The notes below the pieces were generated by a model that ran no database searches, had not been told where the DNA came from, and saw only the letters and a program-made list of their open reading frames with translations. Below are positions 27,434 through 42,096 of a stretch of DNA of 64,000 nucleotides, one piece after another. Made by a program: the position numbers and the translations under genes. The DNA comes from Trema orientale (Eukaryota > Streptophyta > Magnoliopsida > Rosales > Cannabaceae): NCBI GenBank assembly GCA_002914845.1, contig JXTC01000711.1, positions 27,823-91,822 of the forward strand. The letters run 5' to 3'. Numbering within the stretch: the stretch's first letter is position 1; each line of letters opens with the position of its first letter.

Positions 27434-30400
27434 CTAATTTTGTTGCTGGACAAGGAACTGCGCACATGGGTATTCAGACAAGAAACTTGGAATTTCAACA
27501 TCTGAAGGGTCTATGACAGGAATAGCCATATCAATATCCTCGGTAGAGAATGGAATGCTGCAATGAGAAAGTAGAGAGTCAAGATAACAGCAGTCAGAAC
27601 CTGTAAACAACTACATGCCTAACGGTTCGTCACCCTATATTTTAAGGCCTAAAGGCCGAGTAGAACTGTTCTGCTGTAAAGCTCTAACAATCGTTCAGGT
27701 ATTCCAGTTAGGGAAATGAACCTGACTAGTAGTAATTTGGACTAAATGACTTTTCTAGCAATGTCAGTGTTGGACTAGTAGTAATTATGACAGGTCATAA
27801 TTTGTGACCTTAATCAGTCCTAAAAAAGTCAAAATGGTCCGAGTGTTGTGTGAGTGTAACTCCCGTCACACAACACTTTGACAATTCTAGAAAAGTCATT
27901 TTTCAAAATACTCCCAAAAATATCATTTTAGTCCAAATTACTACTATCCATGTCAAATTCCCTTATAATTAATGCAAGTGTACAAACAAAATTCTACAAA
28001 AGCTTGCAAGTTTCTAATTTTAGGCATTTCTAATGAATCCGTCTTTTTGTTTTTTCCGTGCCCCCGGTTTCATGAATTTCTGTGCCATTTTTTCTTTTTA
28101 ACTTTTCCTCCACATTTAACAGGTTTCCCTCTATATGGGATGCATCCAGGGCGAAAAAAAAAAAATCAAATGCAAGTGGAAGCAACGGAATGAAAGCATG
28201 CCTTATCGGAGATTTGGGATTGGATAAAACTAGAACAAGTTCCAGCTCAAAAGATACTAAAAGCCTACTCATCAACAAGGGAATTACTGTTCAGTAAAAA
28301 ATTCTGCATTTATGCTGGCAATACCATCCCAGAATTATTTGATACTCCAGAGTAATTTGATAGGGTCAAAGAAATCACCTTAAATCATCGTCAAGCAAGA
28401 ATGAATTGGAGGTCAGATTCAAATTGTCCTTGTTTAAAATTTCTCTCATTTGTGCAACCACCTGGTAATATAAACAATCTTCAGAACCAAAGGGAAAATT
28501 TAATGACCAAATCACAACAAAAAAAATGAACTGAAAATGCACATGCCTCGTTCGACACACTCTGAGTTCCATATTTGTCATCCCAGTACATAGTACTTAT
28601 TCGATAGATTTGCCGGACTGTCAGTGCCTGTACATGAATAAAAAACCACTCGATTGACATTCAAAATCAATTTTCTTTCTTAATAAAATAAGCAAAACAA
28701 AAGGAAAGAAAGGAAGCATCAAGATAGAATGGGAAACATGTAGAAGAAGATACCGGACACAGATCCTGTCTAATCTCTTCGAGAGATTTTTTCCTCTTCT
28801 GGTGTATTACCTACGTCAATTCCATGATGCAGAAAACAAATCTCAACTAACCATAGATAATACTTGGAAAAAATAACTTATACAAAACAAAATATAAAAT
28901 AAAAGCAAAGTGGCTATGGCTTATACCAGAAAACCAACGGCTTGCCTAATATAGTTGAGTTCATGCCACGATGTTCCTGCAAACTACATCGCACAAAAAT
29001 ACGGACATTGAATACAGGATTAGCAATTATTGATAACATGCCAAGAGAAAATTTGTTACCTCCTCCTTTGCATTAACTATCCATTTCTCCAATTCTGCTA
29101 GACCAGACTTTACATATTCCCCATTTGAAAACGTGCAACATTCACGTCTCAGAAGCAAACTAACAAAAAGGAAGTTTCACTTAGTACATCACTCTTTATG
29201 AGAATCAAAAAAGAACATCCAAATTAAAAGAAATTGGAAGCTAAGTAATGAACCCTTGCCTGTTGAACAGTGATATATTAATGAAAGAGAAAACCTGTGT
29301 AATCAGCTTGCGGATAAAAAAGGAAGGTACCTGAATGATAGAAATTGTTTGAATCAGAAAAGCATAATAAAACAATAAAGTAGGGTATTCTTGCAGCTTC
29401 AATAATGCATAATCAATAACAATAATCAATCGTCTAATCCTGCCCAAAAAAAAGAGGGACCTAATCTGCTTGGTCATCTATCAGGTGGCACGCTACAGAA
29501 CTAGACTCAGGTTATCAGATTTCAGCTTAGCAAACTACATCAGACTGGTAAAAAATTTACTGAGATTTGATAAGCTAATAAATGCAAAACTCAATATGTA
29601 AATAGAAGATCAAAGGACCAGAAGAGTTCAGAAACCTTATATTTGAAAGATCAAGTTATTCACCAGATTATTGAAAAGGGAAGATTATACTAACAAACAT
29701 TACTCTAAAGCCGAGTAACAAAACAATTTTGAGTTATACATAAGAAAAAGAAAACATTAGTGGTCACAGCAGACATCTTACAGATTATCAAAAAAATATA
29801 AAGAAGAAAGAAGACACAAAATATTAGAGAAAGCAAATGCTAAATATTACTTACATGATTTCCACGTAATTGACTCATAAGAGAATCAAGAAACTTGATG
29901 ATATTCTCCCACTGATTACCAGGTGTTTGCTGAGGAGCAACACCAGGTGATCTAGATGACTTTCCAACATGTACTCGTGAATTTTTTGGGGCCTTACAAG
30001 CATAACCAAAACACAATAATGTCAACAGAATCCCATGACAAACAAAATAAAGCTGGCCAAAAGAGCACGCAATCATATTTATGCGACTATTTCATAAAAC
30101 AAAATAAAGATCACAGGACCAAATAATCCAGAAACTGTATCTTACAGATTAAAAACAACACTCTTACTCTTCAACTAATTGTTTTCTTTTAAAGTTAGAA
30201 AATATACAAGTTCTCATACGTTAAAAAGACATGGAGACTGTCGACTGTCAAACTTGATCACACATCTTGACACAAACAAACACTCAGAGGTATTTGAAAT
30301 TGACACCTCACTCATCTAATGTAATGTTAAAATATGTTGCACAACTACATAGAAATAAGAAAAATAAAAAAATCAGAGACCTCAAATAATGGATGTTGAA

Positions 30401-33400
30401 AGAAATTGCAAAGCAACAAAAAGTGGTAACACAACTGAAGAAAAGCATTGCTCTTAAGTATGCTCTAGACACTTACGAGGGAAACTATTTATACCCTTAA
30501 TACTCATTGTTTATCTTACACAATGAAACTATCTAGACGATCATTATTAATGCGCAAGAAAACCAAATTCATTGTAGCTTTCATGTAAAGTATAGCTTCC
30601 GCAAATCATCCTGAAGAAGAAATTCACCTGAATGCATAAGCCCAATAGTGGAGACAATTCTTTCTTCAAATTGTCACGAATTAAGCCAAAAATCTTCTCT
30701 ACACAAGCAGTCAATTGTTGTTTGAACAGTATAGCTGGATACCTTGCTTCTACATGTGTTACACCATCTTCAAACCCAATGTATTTAAAAGAAGATTTTA
30801 ATCCCTATAAAATGAAAATTAAGATCAGACAGATCTCAAACAAAAGTTACTCAGCAATACAATGAACCAACAACAGAAATTCTCACGAGGTACAATGGTA
30901 CATTCATACAAGAATTTACAAAAAGTGACAGAAATCTTAAAATACCAATAGGAAGCCAACAATTGCATGCTAATACGTTATTACGGTGGCAAGACAAAAC
31001 TCTATAGCCTAGCATAAGCTTATCCTACGGTAGGTACATACCAAGTGGCACCGACTAAAAGGAAAAGAAGACAAATATATATATATATAAAGATCCCAAT
31101 CCCCTGTACAGAATTTTGTTTAAAAATATTATTCTTCAATGTGATTAAGTAGTGGGTTGCACCCCTGTGTTGATAAAGTGCCAGGGGTTTACAATTTGAA
31201 CTTTATGTGAACTACGAGAAACCAAACACTCAAATTTAACTGCGCAATTTATTCACAAGAATAATTCTTTTTGAGGAGGAGGAAGAACATGAGAATATAA
31301 ATTTTTTTCACTAAAGAAAGACTTATTGAAAACATGAGAATGCAACCTCAGCATACAAAGAAACAATCAAACAATATCATAATTTGTCTCTAACTCACAT
31401 GCCCAATCCTGCCAGCCAATCCAGTAGACCCAGCAGAACGCTGAGGAGTTGTAGTTAGGAAACCATTTGATCTTAAATTCCTTTGAAGTAGGCATAGAAG
31501 TGCTGATGCATTGGACAACCAATATGGCAGAGTAATGTTCTCATCACCAACCTGAAACAAGGGTGATTGCATACTTTTAAGACATTCTATAACAACTATG
31601 TTCTACGGTCCTAGAGCACAACTCAACCTAATAAATTATTGGAATAAATTCTAATCAAGTATATCAAAGACCATAGATTTACTTATATTTTCCCCTCTTT
31701 TTCTTCCCCCACCCAACAACACCCAAAACTAGCTATATCTCATAATCTGATGTCAGCTACTAATAAAACATCATTTTCAACAGCAAAAGAAAACCGAAAG
31801 ACTTGGCCAGATCAGTTAGGCTGACGCAAGTACCTTCAAAACATCATTTATTCCCTCAATTATATAGTCAAAAATGGCTGTTCGCTCAGACTCGAAGGCA
31901 TGCCAATGAAGAAGACATTTGTATATGATACACGCTGCCAATGGTTTTCCATCTATAAACCCCAAGTCTTCTTTGATACACCTTGAAAGAAATTCATAGT
32001 TCTCCTGAAGAGAACATCAAACCGCATTACACCCAAGGATCAATAATAATAGGAGCACAGAAACAACAAAAGAAATTAAACGTGCTCATCATATCAAAAT
32101 CACCAGGTGCTCATTTCATGATGATGATACATTCAATTACAATATCATGTGTAGTTTCAAAATCTTATCAGTAAAAGAAACAAGAGAAAAGACCTGATGC
32201 CTGTCTGCAGTTAATTTTGGTCGGCGTGATTCTGACAAGCCATGTGAAAAAGGCACAATTAGCTTCGTAGGTGTGGGCGATTCCTGCGCCAAATATACTA
32301 CATAAGAAAAACATTTTGGGAACTATCTTAAACTGTTAGATCTGGAAAAGAGGTCACAACTCACAAATAATAGCTTCCGCTCAGTGTGAGGAACAACAAG
32401 TGCACCAGAGTTTTTCTGGTATCATTTAAAAAGAAAATCAGAAATGCACACATTAAATACTAGTCATAAGCTCTTCTCCATATGCCAAAGAAAGATTAGA
32501 AAAATAACTGAATCAGTTGGACTAAGTCTTCACATGCAGAGAGTTTGTAATTCAAAATGCAAATTCCTGAATATGCATGTTTAATGTTTATCACAACTAA
32601 CCTCAGAATATGCCTTTGCAAAACCAGGACGATTGCTCTTTGGAGAAACACTCAAGGCTTTTTGTCGCATAATATGATTCTCACCTTCTAAGACTGAAAG
32701 TTTCTCTTCAAGACTAACAATTAAATAACAGATTACTGAAAAATCAGATCCTTTTATTCATATACAAGAAACACATGAGCAAATGCTGGAATTGGAAAGT
32801 ACNAAAAAAATAAATAAATAAGTAAATAAATTCCTCAACCAAAAGATCTTTAGAGTAAGGGGAATGTATACAAAAGCTAAACAGTGAAAGCACCAAGATG
32901 TCACTGCATTTTAAATCAAGCAGACTTTGCCAATAGAATTAAAGTTAACACCCAAACTACGAGTTGATCAAAGATGAAAAGAAGTAAAGACAGGATAAAA
33001 GGAACACAAGCATAATTACATTGGAGTATCAAACAACTCCCCAAAAAGAAATGTCAATGATCATGCATAAATTGAGTTGTACAGGCCATATCAAAGTACT
33101 GATCCAAGTTCAAGAAAATACGGAGCAGTAAAGAACACCCAAAAGTTGGCTTCTCTTTCCACATTACAACAAATTGTGTCACACAATAGAACTGCGATCT
33201 ATGAAGAACATCTTATTTAGTGAAACTGACATTTTGAAAATACTTAATTAATGGTAATGGTTCATCTCAAAGTATACATGACCATTAAAAGTCCATCATA
33301 GTGAAGTCAATATTTTCTCAAGGGCAAGTATCACACACCCATGAGGGTTAGGTTAGGTGGTCAGACCCATAGTTTGCTTCCATGACGTATGGGGTTTAAG

Positions 33401-36400
33401 TCCCCGTGGGACCTACCTAGCCTCCCAAAGATGTAGGGTTTAGCAAGATGACAAGCATCAAAAAGGGGGCAAGTATTACACAAGTCCTAGATGGACAAAC
33501 TCTAAAGTACAAACTATATAATAATGGAACCTCAACAAAATAAAATTAACATTAATAAAAATAAAAAAATAAAAATAAAAAAAGATTCAACAAAACATAA
33601 AGACTCACCAGATTCAACAAAACATAAAGACTCACCCTCAATGATGCATTCTCCTTTTTCAATTCAGCCATTGCTATGAGTTCTCTTTCCAAAACAGATT
33701 TCTCCTTCAAAGACAATTCTAACTGATTTTGGAGCACTGCATTCTTGTTGCACTCATTAATTGTTGCCAATTTTGCTGCATCTAACTCAAGGTTCAAAGA
33801 TTCCAACATCTTTTGAAGTTTAGAATTTTCTACTGACTTGGCCTCTTCATTAGAAACCTATCCATATAACAATCACAAGAAGAAACAATTACCAAGCATC
33901 CATTTAAGCAAAACAGAAGGACCTTTTGTATCAAGTCCAATAAAAGAATGTGCCAAAGGGTTATAGTACACTCAATATGCTTAAATTAGAAAATCTCATG
34001 TATTCAGCAAGTGGCAGCCGATGGTTGTCATAGATAAAATGCAAAAATACATTTGACATGAATAATGACCTAGACAACTATCCAAATGCTCTAGACAGAA
34101 ACAGACAACTCTAAAGAACAAAGTACTTCAAAGTAAACACTAATACCCGCAATCTTTTTTCAAGATGCAACCGCCAAGTCAGATCTTCTAACTGCTTCTC
34201 AAGTTTATTCTTAGCTAAACGCAGGGCACCGGCTTCATTTGCTTCCTGCAAATTTTAAAAAAATAATAATAATAATGAAGACCAGTATAAAACATCTTTT
34301 AATGTACGTCAGTTCCTCACATGAAACAAGACAGTGGTTTTCACCTGTCTAAGCCTCCGGAGCTCTCTTTTTGCCAATTTTCGCCTCCAGAGACATTGTA
34401 TTGCTATTATCGAAGTTTGCTCATGTCGGAAAGCTGAGCGAACCTTGAACATCCTCCACCGAGCCTAAGAAAATTAGATAATGATTCATTGGTCAAAGAA
34501 GACAATGTGGTGAAGTCAGTTCAAGTACATAGCAAGCAGAAAACTCTTCTAAGAAAATCATGATAAAAAACATCCAGCATTAACAGCTATACAAGAAAGC
34601 AATAAGCATCACACAAATACCTTTAAAAACGTTTTGCCAAATCAAAGAATTACATAATGGGCCAGAAACACTCATACTCTTGCTATAAAAGTAAAAGGAG
34701 AAACATAAATTATGTCAAAAAGACCATAAAAGCTCTGGAAAGTTCTAGGTCAACCTTGATGGGTGACCATGGATTGGCCTCATACTGCAACTTGTTCCAC
34801 AGGAAACATGAATGAACATCAAAAAGAATTTACCTGGATTAAAGTGGCAGCTCTATGTTTTTTCCCATGGATAAACCTTTTGCGAGTTGAGAAACAACGA
34901 ATGCTGGACTGTATGATGACAGCAGCTAAAAGTAGTTCCAAGTATGCCCGCCTTGCGAACCAGCTTCGGACATGCTTCTGTAGTATAAGAGCAGCTGCTT
35001 CCTCTCGTTTTACAATGTACATCTTTCGTGCGAGGCATCCTGCAACATGAAAACCATCAAGAGTAAAACTAAAAGAAAATAAACAAGAATTTGCAGAGGG
35101 ATAAATGCATTAAGTAGCCAGAAGCTTAGCATGATAGTAGCCACATTGCCTCTTATGTCAAGGTTCGCTATTTGAACCCCACTATCCCTTTTTAAAAACT
35201 GCATTGTAGGAATTACGTAACTATTTCAATGATCAGAAAAGAGTTTAAAATGTTCATCAATGTGTTAGCATTGGAATGGTTGCAGTCCTGCAGACACTGT
35301 TCAGAACTCTTACCATGTCTCCCTAAATAAAGATAAGGCCCAACACTCGTGTGGGCTTTCGGTGTACCATCTCAGAAGGCAATTGGCGGCAAAAAGAAAA
35401 TGATACTTTTATAATAACCTTAACAGTAAGATGGAAAAATATGAAAAAGCGCTTGGTGATAGACAAAAGACTCTGTACAAGAGCTAAGATGGAGTATATT
35501 CCAAATGTGGCGATCCACTCTATTGTAAAGGTGTCATTACTCATGAACAAGGTCTACCTTCTCTCTATTTTCCAAACAAACCACAGACAGTTGAATAGGA
35601 TGAAGAGCCAAAACTGGTGGAAGGGTAATTAGAATATGAAAAAACAAAAAAAACAAAAAAAAAGACGAGATAATAATGCAGGGATGTATCATAATTCTAT
35701 GAACAAGATGGAGAGTAGATCTAGTAGCGCAGTACAGGTAATTACAGCTCAATCACAACATCAGAAGTGGGGATACACAACTTTTGGCCTTAATCAAACA
35801 ACGCAACAATTTAGTCGTTTTACTTTAAACTGAGGGCAAAAGGGCTACATGAAGAAAACAAGGAAGACGAATAAACAGATAAGGAAATAAATTCTAATAA
35901 GTTTCCAGTAGGAGCACAAGAACCTCTACAGTAAGCTTGAAGTACAAATGAAGCAGCCCTAGTTGAGATAAAATCCCTGTGTGCAATATATGTTCGCAAT
36001 TGACGCTGAATAACTTTTGCAGCATTGTCTAAAACCTCAGCACGACGGGAATCCAAAACACCAATTTGTCCAGCCCTGAGAAACACTTTGGTCCTACCCA
36101 ACTGCAAAGGCAGAGGACAACTAAACAGAACCATCCAAAGGCGTATACACAAAAACATGTACAACTCAAAGGACAGTATGTAATGAGACATTAATAAAAT
36201 ACTATGATAAACATACCTGAAAATTTTCAAGAGTTAACTTTCTCAGAATGTTCTCTGTGATGGCCTTTTCATCATAACTACAGAAACAACCCCCCCCCCC
36301 AAAAAAAAAAAAGGGAGAGAGAAGGGTAAGTAAATTGTGTTAATAGCGATAAGATTTTCTTTTGGGGCAGGGGAAAGGGTGGGTTTCGAGAAGGGTACAA

Positions 36401-39400
36401 AAATTTTTGTCATGTTCATACTTCCAAACGCACATTTGCAACAAAACCCAAAAAATAAATAAATGAAGAAAGCAAAAAAGACTAGCAGAATGTTAGTTAT
36501 ATTACATCAAATGCACATTTCCAACAAAACCCAAGAAATATAATAATGATTAAAATAAAGCTAGTAAAACTAGCTGCCAAAAGAACTGGCCCTCCCGGTA
36601 TCTGATTAAGCATTATAAATGAACCATTCATAAACTCACCTTCCATCCATGAATTCGGGAGCTAATATTCCAAAGCGATCTACAAACTCTGAATAAGTCT
36701 TTCGTGTGGGATAGCCCGCCAAACTTATCCGGACAGCCTCTAACACACCCTATATTAAAACAAATAACTACTAGTATTAATCTAACAAATATGTCATCAA
36801 TGAGAAACACAAAACAGTCACTAAAGGGAAACACCTGGAAGACAATTATATCAAATGCATATCCATTGTTCAGATTTCAGATCAGTGTACTTGCAATCCT
36901 ATTCAGTCTACCATATCCCCAAAAAAATGAGAATAAAAATTACTGATTTTAATTGAACAACAAGATTCCTTTTTCTTGTCTTACAAACCGAAACATAGCT
37001 TCCAAAGATCTTTTGGGGCTCAAAAGTTAGTTTTGGAAGTGTTTGGATGAATTGTCAGGAGGTCTTTTTTTAATTAGAAGACATTTTTAATGAAACATGG
37101 ACCCACTAGCTTTTCCAAGAAGATCTTAAACTTTTACTTAAAAAGGTAAAAAATATCTCAAACAGGCCCTAAAAACTTTTTACATAAGTCCTGGACTACA
37201 ACTACTTATTCATTACCAATTTCTGCAACTAAGCCTTTATAGGAATGGCCAACAACTACAGATCCTTTTGAGTCTGCAACGAGAATTCATTTGATTTTGA
37301 TTATTTTGACTCAAAACAGTCGACCTCATTAAACATGCTAACAAAGCATATATAACCAAAAATAATAGACAACATCTTCAAAGTAAATACAATTGATTGA
37401 CCAAACCACACTTCAAGAAAAACAAACACAGCTCAATATAATTGATACTGAAAAGATAAAAGTTACAATAATGTGTATGATCTATTTCAAGACACCGTCA
37501 TCATCTCCATCAGTAAAATAAATAAATGGCACTGCACCCTTATCAAGCAAAATGCAAGCAGGTAAAATAAAACTACATCCCACAGCAAAGCACAGAAATT
37601 CTAGTGTTACCAACCCCGCAGCGCAGCTGATGTAGGATGCTCAGATTCTCAAACTTTTGTGGTTGATTCAGAGAGTTTGGTTTCACACAACGTATATAAT
37701 GTGGCTCCGTTGAGTTGAGTGTTTCCATCAGAGCTTGGAGTTGGTGCTACAGGCAGAAAGAGGGAAAGGGAAAGTTAACTCCTCTTTTCAAAATTAAATA
37801 TGAAGAGGATATAATCAGGCAGAAGACGAGTAACAAGTACTTCCAACACCTACACATATTATATTTACTTGTAACCAAAGGCATTAAAAACTTCCACAAA
37901 AGAAACCAAACAGCTGGAAAACTTTATACCAACTGCTAATAAAAGACCTCAGAAGACACAAGACAACTGCAAAGAAACTCAAGGTAATTAAGGAGGAATG
38001 CTTCCTTTAGTCAGACAACATTTGAGATAATTGCCTGGTACTGTTGAGGTGTCTGTGAAAAATCTTCCCAAGAAGGGAACAGGTTAGACATGTTCTATGT
38101 AAGCATTCTCCCAAATCCTATATTTACTCACTCCTCCCCCTTTGTGATCATTATTAAAGGACATACACTAGCAATCAATAAGCTAGGGAAAAGAACCCAA
38201 GACTTAATAAGAAAATACAAATCATCTACCTTAAATCTTGAGGCAACAGAAGAAAACTTGTATGATGATCTTGAAGATTCCTCTGGTAGTGAGGGGAAAA
38301 GACCAGCAATAAGGGGGCATTTGGAAGAAGATAACAGATTGCAGTGTTCGACCACAACATAATCACGATTTTTGTCTAAAAAGGTATCTGTATGATAAGT
38401 AACCTACAAAAAAATAATATATAAACGGGAACTTATTAAAATTATCTATATCACTGGATTCACTCTTTTAATTAGACGATTCTATTTGCAAATGCATCCA
38501 GACATTTAACATGCCTTTCCAGCATAGTGGGAGACGGTAAAATCTGTTTCTGAAAATTTTGCATTTTCCAACCTCGGGTGTGACCGGAAATGTTGAAACA
38601 ACTTCATTGAAAAAGTTTCATGCGTTGATCTTGGGAACATGCTGCAAAAGTAAAAAAATCAGGATAAGGATAAAGTGCAACCAACATTATATAGAACTAG
38701 ACGCACCAATTTATACTGAAGAACTCAAACTGTACCAAGCTTCATCCAATAGAGCAATTATTCCAATAGGTTTCTGCAAAAGAAATAAAATTGCAACATA
38801 AGGTCCAACAGCAATCGGAGAATAAAGAAACACTAAATTTAAGAAAAGCTGGATATCTCAATCAATGAAAATTACATAACATTCTTCATTAAACATTTTC
38901 TGCTGAACTTTCAATTTCTAACAATACCTTTGACGCAAGAATATTCAGAGTTCTAAACTACAGTAATCTTATACATTTCAGTAATCTAGATACAAACTTA
39001 AGTTAATATTCAGAGTTCTTCGACTACAGAAGTCGTATCTTTAAGTAATCTAGACAGAAACTTAATGTATTAACTGCAAGATAGTAAAAAGGAAAGAGAA
39101 GATCAATCCCCTAGGTCCTGAAGGAGGATGAAAGGGGATTGTGCAGTTTTGATCTATCCACAAGAATTTAGTCAATATAATTTTCAGATAATGAATAAAA
39201 CCTTCTCAATCAAATCCAGAACATCTTGATTATCTATGAACTCAATGTAGCTCCAATTTATTTCTTCTTTACTGTACTCATCCTGCTCCATCTTGAATAC
39301 ATGCTGGAATAAACAACAAGATAACATCACGATTATTTTATATTGAAAGAAGAATGGCTCACCTCATTAAAATTAAAAATAAGAAGCTTAAATAAAGATA

Positions 39401-42046
39401 AACAAAATGGTGCACCTCATTAAAATGTTGCTGAAGCTTTTCATTCGCAAAGTTAATGCAAAACTGCTCGAAACTGTGAAACATAACATGACAAATCAAT
39501 ATAAAGACAGTATGACAACAATGAAGATGAATTCTAAAAATAACCTTCTGAGAGACAAAAGCCTAAATTCGACTCGACATCAGGAATGACGAATACTAAT
39601 AAAATTGATATGAAAGGCTAGTGGTAAAAATCAGTTACAAAAATGCCAGGCCTGAAGTGCAAACACCTTACAAAATCAAGCACTTGAACCTCTTAGCATT
39701 AATACATGAGCAGAAAAAATATCTATGACACTACCCTCTCATGATTCTTGTTATGATTACTTACATTTTCTTCCTTTTTGGCCAAGACTCACCTGTATTA
39801 CTTTTAAAGAGAATTTTGGGAAGATAGTCTATTTCTTTCTTTAAAATGAAAATAGACCCCTCATTTTTTCAGGACAAATAGACCCTCTGAATCGTGAAAT
39901 TACAACCAAAATACCCTAGTTTCATGTATATGACAATTTGGTCATGTAATAAAGAAAAATTACGTCATATAATACAAGATAAAACCATTTTATAACTTTT
40001 TCATGTACCTAAATTTCAATGTCATGTAGTACATGCCAAGAGGGTATTTTTGTCATTAAATAAATATGTGGCTTAGATTTCCAGGGGAGGAAAAAAAGAA
40101 CTTAAAATAGAACAGGTCCATTTATCATTTCACAATAGAGAAAAAGGTTATTCTCCCAGAAAATCCTTCTATTAACAAGTAATATCTCAAATGTTTACTG
40201 GAATAATAATATACTAACAATTATCCTAGATATTTTTTCTTGGAATCATCCTGGTAAACTGTCAAGAGAAAATTGCATCAAATGATACATGAGTTCAATA
40301 TTCTTTTGTGTACAATATTCTTTTGTGTACAGAAAATACCTACGTGGCTACGTCTGAAACATCTCAAAAAGCGAAATAAATACAGATACAAAGGTACTGT
40401 AAATAAAAAAATAACGAATTAAAATAAAATCATAAATAACTACCTATTATCCTTGAAACATTCAAAACCATAAATGTCCAGAACTCCAATTTGTACTCGG
40501 GAATTAAAATCTTGCCCAACCGATCTATTAATTTTATCAACCAGCCTGAAAGAGAGAACAAATTCACATCTTGTCACCAGAATCTCTGGATAAATACATG
40601 AGAATGGTTCCTTCTTTAAGGGCACAACAATAGCTTACCAGTCAAACAACCGAGCATAAACAGTTTTTGCCAGAGCATCTCTACCAGCAACAGCAGCACT
40701 ACAGTCAAGAGCTTTAACAATACTTCCTTCACGAGTTTGAATTGAACGAGTACATAGTGTTGCTAGCAAGAGGTCTACATCACACCTAATAGAGGAATAA
40801 GCAATTTAGTCAAAATAAAATTCAGAACTATATTGATCTACCACAATATGGTCAGTGACTTGTTCAGCGTTTTCTCATTACAATATTGAAGGTCTCAGAA
40901 CAAATCTCAGGGATATTCTCCTGAAAATTCAGTTAGGTAAATATACAGTTTACAAAGACATTTGCTATGCAAATAACACAAAGCTACCTAAATTACTTTG
41001 ACATTTAAAAAGTTTCAAAATTAACATTCAAACTAATTGAAAATGCTTCCTGTAGTTCTACTCAATTTGAATTCCTAGAAAAGAAATTTCAAGCTATCTT
41101 ACTGATGACTTACATAAAAAGATTAGCAACCATTTGCAGATGAAAGGTTGATTTCTGATCCTTTAAAACTGAAGAGTCATGCTCTTTGCCAGGAGAAAAT
41201 TCAATGTTGCCCAAGTGTAGAATTCCAGCCAAGGAGCGAAAGATTGCTTCCTAATAATAGGAAAGTAGAATGAAGAGAGAATTTTTTAAGAAGAATGTAA
41301 TCTAAAAGAACCCAAATATTCCATCGCACAAATATTCTAGAGTTGAAGCGGGTATTGTAAAGCAATATCCTCTTGCAAAGAGTTTGAAAACCTGTTCTTC
41401 ATGACTAATGCCGACAATGTCCATTGCTCTTCTTGTCTTAATATATTCCTCTGCATTGCTTACTCCATCTAGCTCATAAGTCCTACTCTGATTTAAGTAA
41501 TGGAAATGGCTTGGATGACCTAGCTTGTACGTTTCTGCATCCTGATCGTAAAAACAACCCAAAAAACAACACCAATAAGCTTAATGTATAGAGAAGACAT
41601 GACTAAGGATCACATGTGAACCATTAAACACTACAGATGCACAACTTGTGACTGCCTGTGAGCATTAAACAGAGATATCATCATGAGAAGTGCCGTAGAC
41701 TGCTTGGTAGATACCCACAGGCATGATACTGACAACAGATATATCATCTGACTTGAATTTATACCGTGCTAGGCGGATGCACAAGGATACACAAAACATT
41801 CCCTTCCATCGTTTCAAGTTAGAGTTAGCTTTGGTACGACGGATAAATACATACAGTGCAAAATAGAATCAGTTTTTTAATAGAGCAAAGCAGACATCTT
41901 ATTATGAATGACAGAATACAGCACATAAGAAATGTGAGAATCCATCAACTCATACATCTAGTCACATTAGCTCATTTACAAAAGAAAACAAAATGCAAAC
42001 ATAAAGAGACACAAACAGACGGAAAAAAATGTGTACTTGGAAGGGG

Positions 42047-42096
<50 letters not shown>

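Noticed and set aside
33586..33636. Alternative donor GA|GTCTTT after myosin exon 23 to rescue the frame
   Set aside because: It could join in frame to an acceptor at about 32738, but would insert a non-conserved hydrophobic stretch (IICYLIV) into a coiled coil; there is no support for it.
35105..35200. Possible second SINE in a myosin intron (B-box-like GGTTCGCTATTTGAACC)
   Set aside because: The A box is weak and no flanking target duplication was found; the motif alone is not enough.
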